64,000 nucleotides of DNA, taken from contig NZ_CP158687.1 of assembly GCF_040580765.1 (NCBI RefSeq), forward strand, positions 3,162,001-3,226,000. The letters run 5' to 3'. The notes beneath the pieces were generated by a model that saw only the letters and a list, made by a program, of their open reading frames with translations, had not been told where the DNA came from and made no database searches. Of the stretch, positions 62,456-64,000 are shown one piece after another. This DNA is from Lentibacter algarum. Its GTDB lineage: Bacteria; Pseudomonadota; Alphaproteobacteria; Rhodobacterales; Rhodobacteraceae. Each line of letters starts with the position of its first letter. The first letter of the stretch is position 1. The position numbers and the translations under genes are program-made.

Positions 62456-62940
62456 GCCGCTGGCTCAAGCTTTGCCGCCACAAGGCGCGCAACGATCTGA
62501 TCACCAAGAATAACCATAAGTCGCTCACTCGCGTCCTGTTCAGCGGCCCGCGTCGCGGCGGTGCTGCCCGTGGTTGAATAGCCCGTAAAGCTCTGCACAA
62601 CCCCGCTGGTCACGACTTTACCGCCATCCAAGGCGCGCAAAGCGTAAGTCGCTTTGCCCAGAAGGTTAAATCGCGTTGCCACGTTGTCTGTGGTGATCGC
62701 CATGCGCTCTTCACCGAGCTCAATCGCAATCGAAAGTGCATATGTTGGACTGCTCGTACGCCCGAGCCGCTCCTCAATATGGCGCACAAGAAGATAGCCT
62801 TCGCGGTCACGCGGCGGATCAACTTCGACGGTGTTGAGAAGCGTGCGCGCGCCACTCTCGGGCCCATAAACAGGTGTAAACCCGCAGCCCGAAAGCGCCA
62901 GCGCGCCCAGCAATACAGTTCTTCGGTTAGGCAACCACAT
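62452..62940 (-). CDS. lptE: LPS-assembly lipoprotein LptE
   Basis: 162-aa outer-membrane lipoprotein that plugs the LptD barrel. The lipobox is [14 protein letters not shown] (Cys near residue 19), with the typical GFTPVYG following. RRTVLL at the start fits a lipoprotein signal. It overlaps the leuS end by 14 nt and holA's start by 4 nt. Confidence 0.92.
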   Translation of the reverse strand: MWLPNRRTVLLGALALSGCGFTPVYGPESGARTLLNTVEVDPPRDREGYLLVRHIEERLGRTSSPTYALSIAIELGEERMAITTDNVATRFNLLGKATYALRALDGGKVVTSGVVQSFTGYSTTGSTAATRAAEQDASERLMVILGDQIVARLVAAKLEPAA

Positions 62941-64000
62941 TCACAATCCGCCCAGGAACAACGATCACCTTCTTGGGCGTCGCCCCGTCCAGCACCTTTT
63001 GCACAGCATGATGCGCCAGCGCGAGCTTTTCAACCTCGGCCTTGTCCATGTCTTTGGGCACGCTGATTTCCGCGCGCCGCTTACCGTTGATCTGGATCGG
63101 CATGACAACCTCGTCATCGACAAGCATCGCCTCGTCCGCCACAGGCCAAGGTGCAAGCGCACAAAGCCCCTCGCCGCCGAGTGTCTCCCAGACAGCTTCC
63201 GCAAGGTGCGGCGTCATCGGGCTCATCAGCTGCGCAAGCGTGCGCGCCGCTTGTTTCTTCGCCGCGCCACCCGCGTTTGACTTGGCCAGCGTGTTGGTAA
63301 AGCCGTAAAGCTTCGCAATCGCCGCGTTAAAGCCAAAACTTTCAACGCCCATAGTCACATCATGGATCGCCTTGTGCATTTCACGGATCAGCGCCGTATC
63401 GTCCGCCTCTTGGCCCGTTGCTTCCGCATCAATCTCTGAAGCAATACGGTAGACCCGCCCCAGATGCTTGTGCGCTGCTTCCGCGCCCGAAGCTGTCCAC
63501 TCCACATCCCGTTCGGGAGGGGAATCAGAGAGCACAAACCAGCGCGCCGTATCCGCGCCATAGCTTTCAATGATGTGCAGCGGATTCACGACGTTGTTCT
63601 TGGATTTGGACATCTTGGCTGAGGGCACAACATCCACTTCGCGCCCGTCTTCCAGCACAGCGGTATCACCCTTGAGTGTTACTTCTTCGGGGTAGTGATA
63701 CACTGGCCGCCCGTCCGCGCCCTCTGTCTTATAAATCGCGTGCGTCACCATGCCCTGCGTGAACAACGCATCAAACGGCTCTTTCGCACTCTCTGGCAGA
63801 TGTCCGCAAATATGCATCGCCCGCGCAAAGAAGCGCGCATAGAGCAAGTGCAAGATCGCGTGCTCCACACCGCCAATATATTGGTCCACATTCATCCAAT
63901 ACTCGGCATCCGCCGCATTTGTCGGCGTCTCGGCGCGTGGCGCGGTGAAGCGCGCAAAATACCAAGATGAGTCTACAAACGTATCCATCGTATCGGTCTC
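62927..64000 (-). CDS. leuS: leucyl-tRNA synthetase, C-terminal part
   Basis: Partial gene; the N-terminal part lies beyond the right edge. Visible are [11 protein letters not shown] of the catalytic region, [15 protein letters not shown] with the KMSKS signature, the anticodon-binding helical domain ([15 protein letters not shown]) and the C-terminal extension ending IVNVVA. It is the first gene of the leuS-lptE-holA operon. Confidence 0.95.
   Translation of the reverse strand, partial: ETDTMDTFVDSSWYFARFTAPRAETPTNAADAEYWMNVDQYIGGVEHAILHLLYARFFARAMHICGHLPESAKEPFDALFTQGMVTHAIYKTEGADGRPVYHYPEEVTLKGDTAVLEDGREVDVVPSAKMSKSKNNVVNPLHIIESYGADTARWFVLSDSPPERDVEWTASGAEAAHKHLGRVYRIASEIDAEATGQEADDTALIREMHKAIHDVTMGVESFGFNAAIAKLYGFTNTLAKSNAGGAAKKQAARTLAQLMSPMTPHLAEAVWETLGGEGLCALAPWPVADEAMLVDDEVVMPIQINGKRRAEISVPKDMDKAEVEKLALAHHAVQKVLDGATPKKVIVVPGRIVNVVA

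Overview
The window reads as a chromosomal segment of a Roseobacter-type alphaproteobacterium (Rhodobacterales). The evidence is the xseB-ispA-dxs block, the holA-lptE-leuS order, a Rhodobacter-type porin signal peptide, the glycine-betaine demethylation genes, the RibA with a decayed RibB-like half, and an intergenic motif around GGGATATTT that recurs seven times. Coding density is high. Most genes are ordinary housekeeping or catabolic genes packed in short operons with ATGA or GTGA overlaps.

Left part (1-31 kb): a fatty acid desaturase; a sulfotransferase-like protein coupled to a branched-chain aminotransferase; secreted MsrA; a PfkB kinase; malic enzyme; MutS; a phosphotransferase; xseB-ispA-dxs; a lone Mrr-type nuclease; a bacterial voltage-gated sodium channel; a nucleotide-sugar-epimerase-like protein with RarD. 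From 17.5 to 25.2 kb lies a one-strand cluster that fits stepwise betaine demethylation: a homocysteine methyltransferase, two FAD/GcvT dehydrogenases, two LysE exporters and an XRE-cupin regulator. fRMsr, a thiolase, a STAS/anti-sigma kinase pair, gamma-glutamyltransferase, a rhodanese and HspQ follow.

Middle part (31-49 kb): an SLT lipoprotein, LolA, FtsK, an aminotransferase, an amidase, a UbiH-like hydroxylase, Trm112, a LON-domain protein, a thioredoxin-TPR protein, XthA, a VIT1-type transporter, a CenR-like regulator, RibA, an L,D-transpeptidase, a PEBP-like protein, BenE and YggS. Downstream of the response regulator, a perfect FNR box, a correctly spaced -10 and an intrinsic terminator outline an undescribed small RNA of about 77 nt.

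At 49.06 kb a porin gene loses its start codon inside the signal peptide. Next to it are a tyrosine integrase and tRNA-Arg(CCT). In hand-counted samples the sign of GC skew on the + strand also changes around here, so this is a rearrangement point, a replication-terminus region, or both.

Right part (50-64 kb): a DUF4956 membrane protein, a VTC-type polyphosphate polymerase domain, a sensor kinase, a NarL-type regulator and an Asp-rich secreted protein form a compact module with a PHO-box-like repeat in front of it. This is the best candidate here for a little-described system. After it come a uracil permease, a ClpP-like lipoprotein, a trypsin-like protease, a GST coupled to a VOC-bicupin protein, a foreign-looking RelA/SpoT-domain gene, holA, lptE and the 3' part of leuS, which runs off the window.
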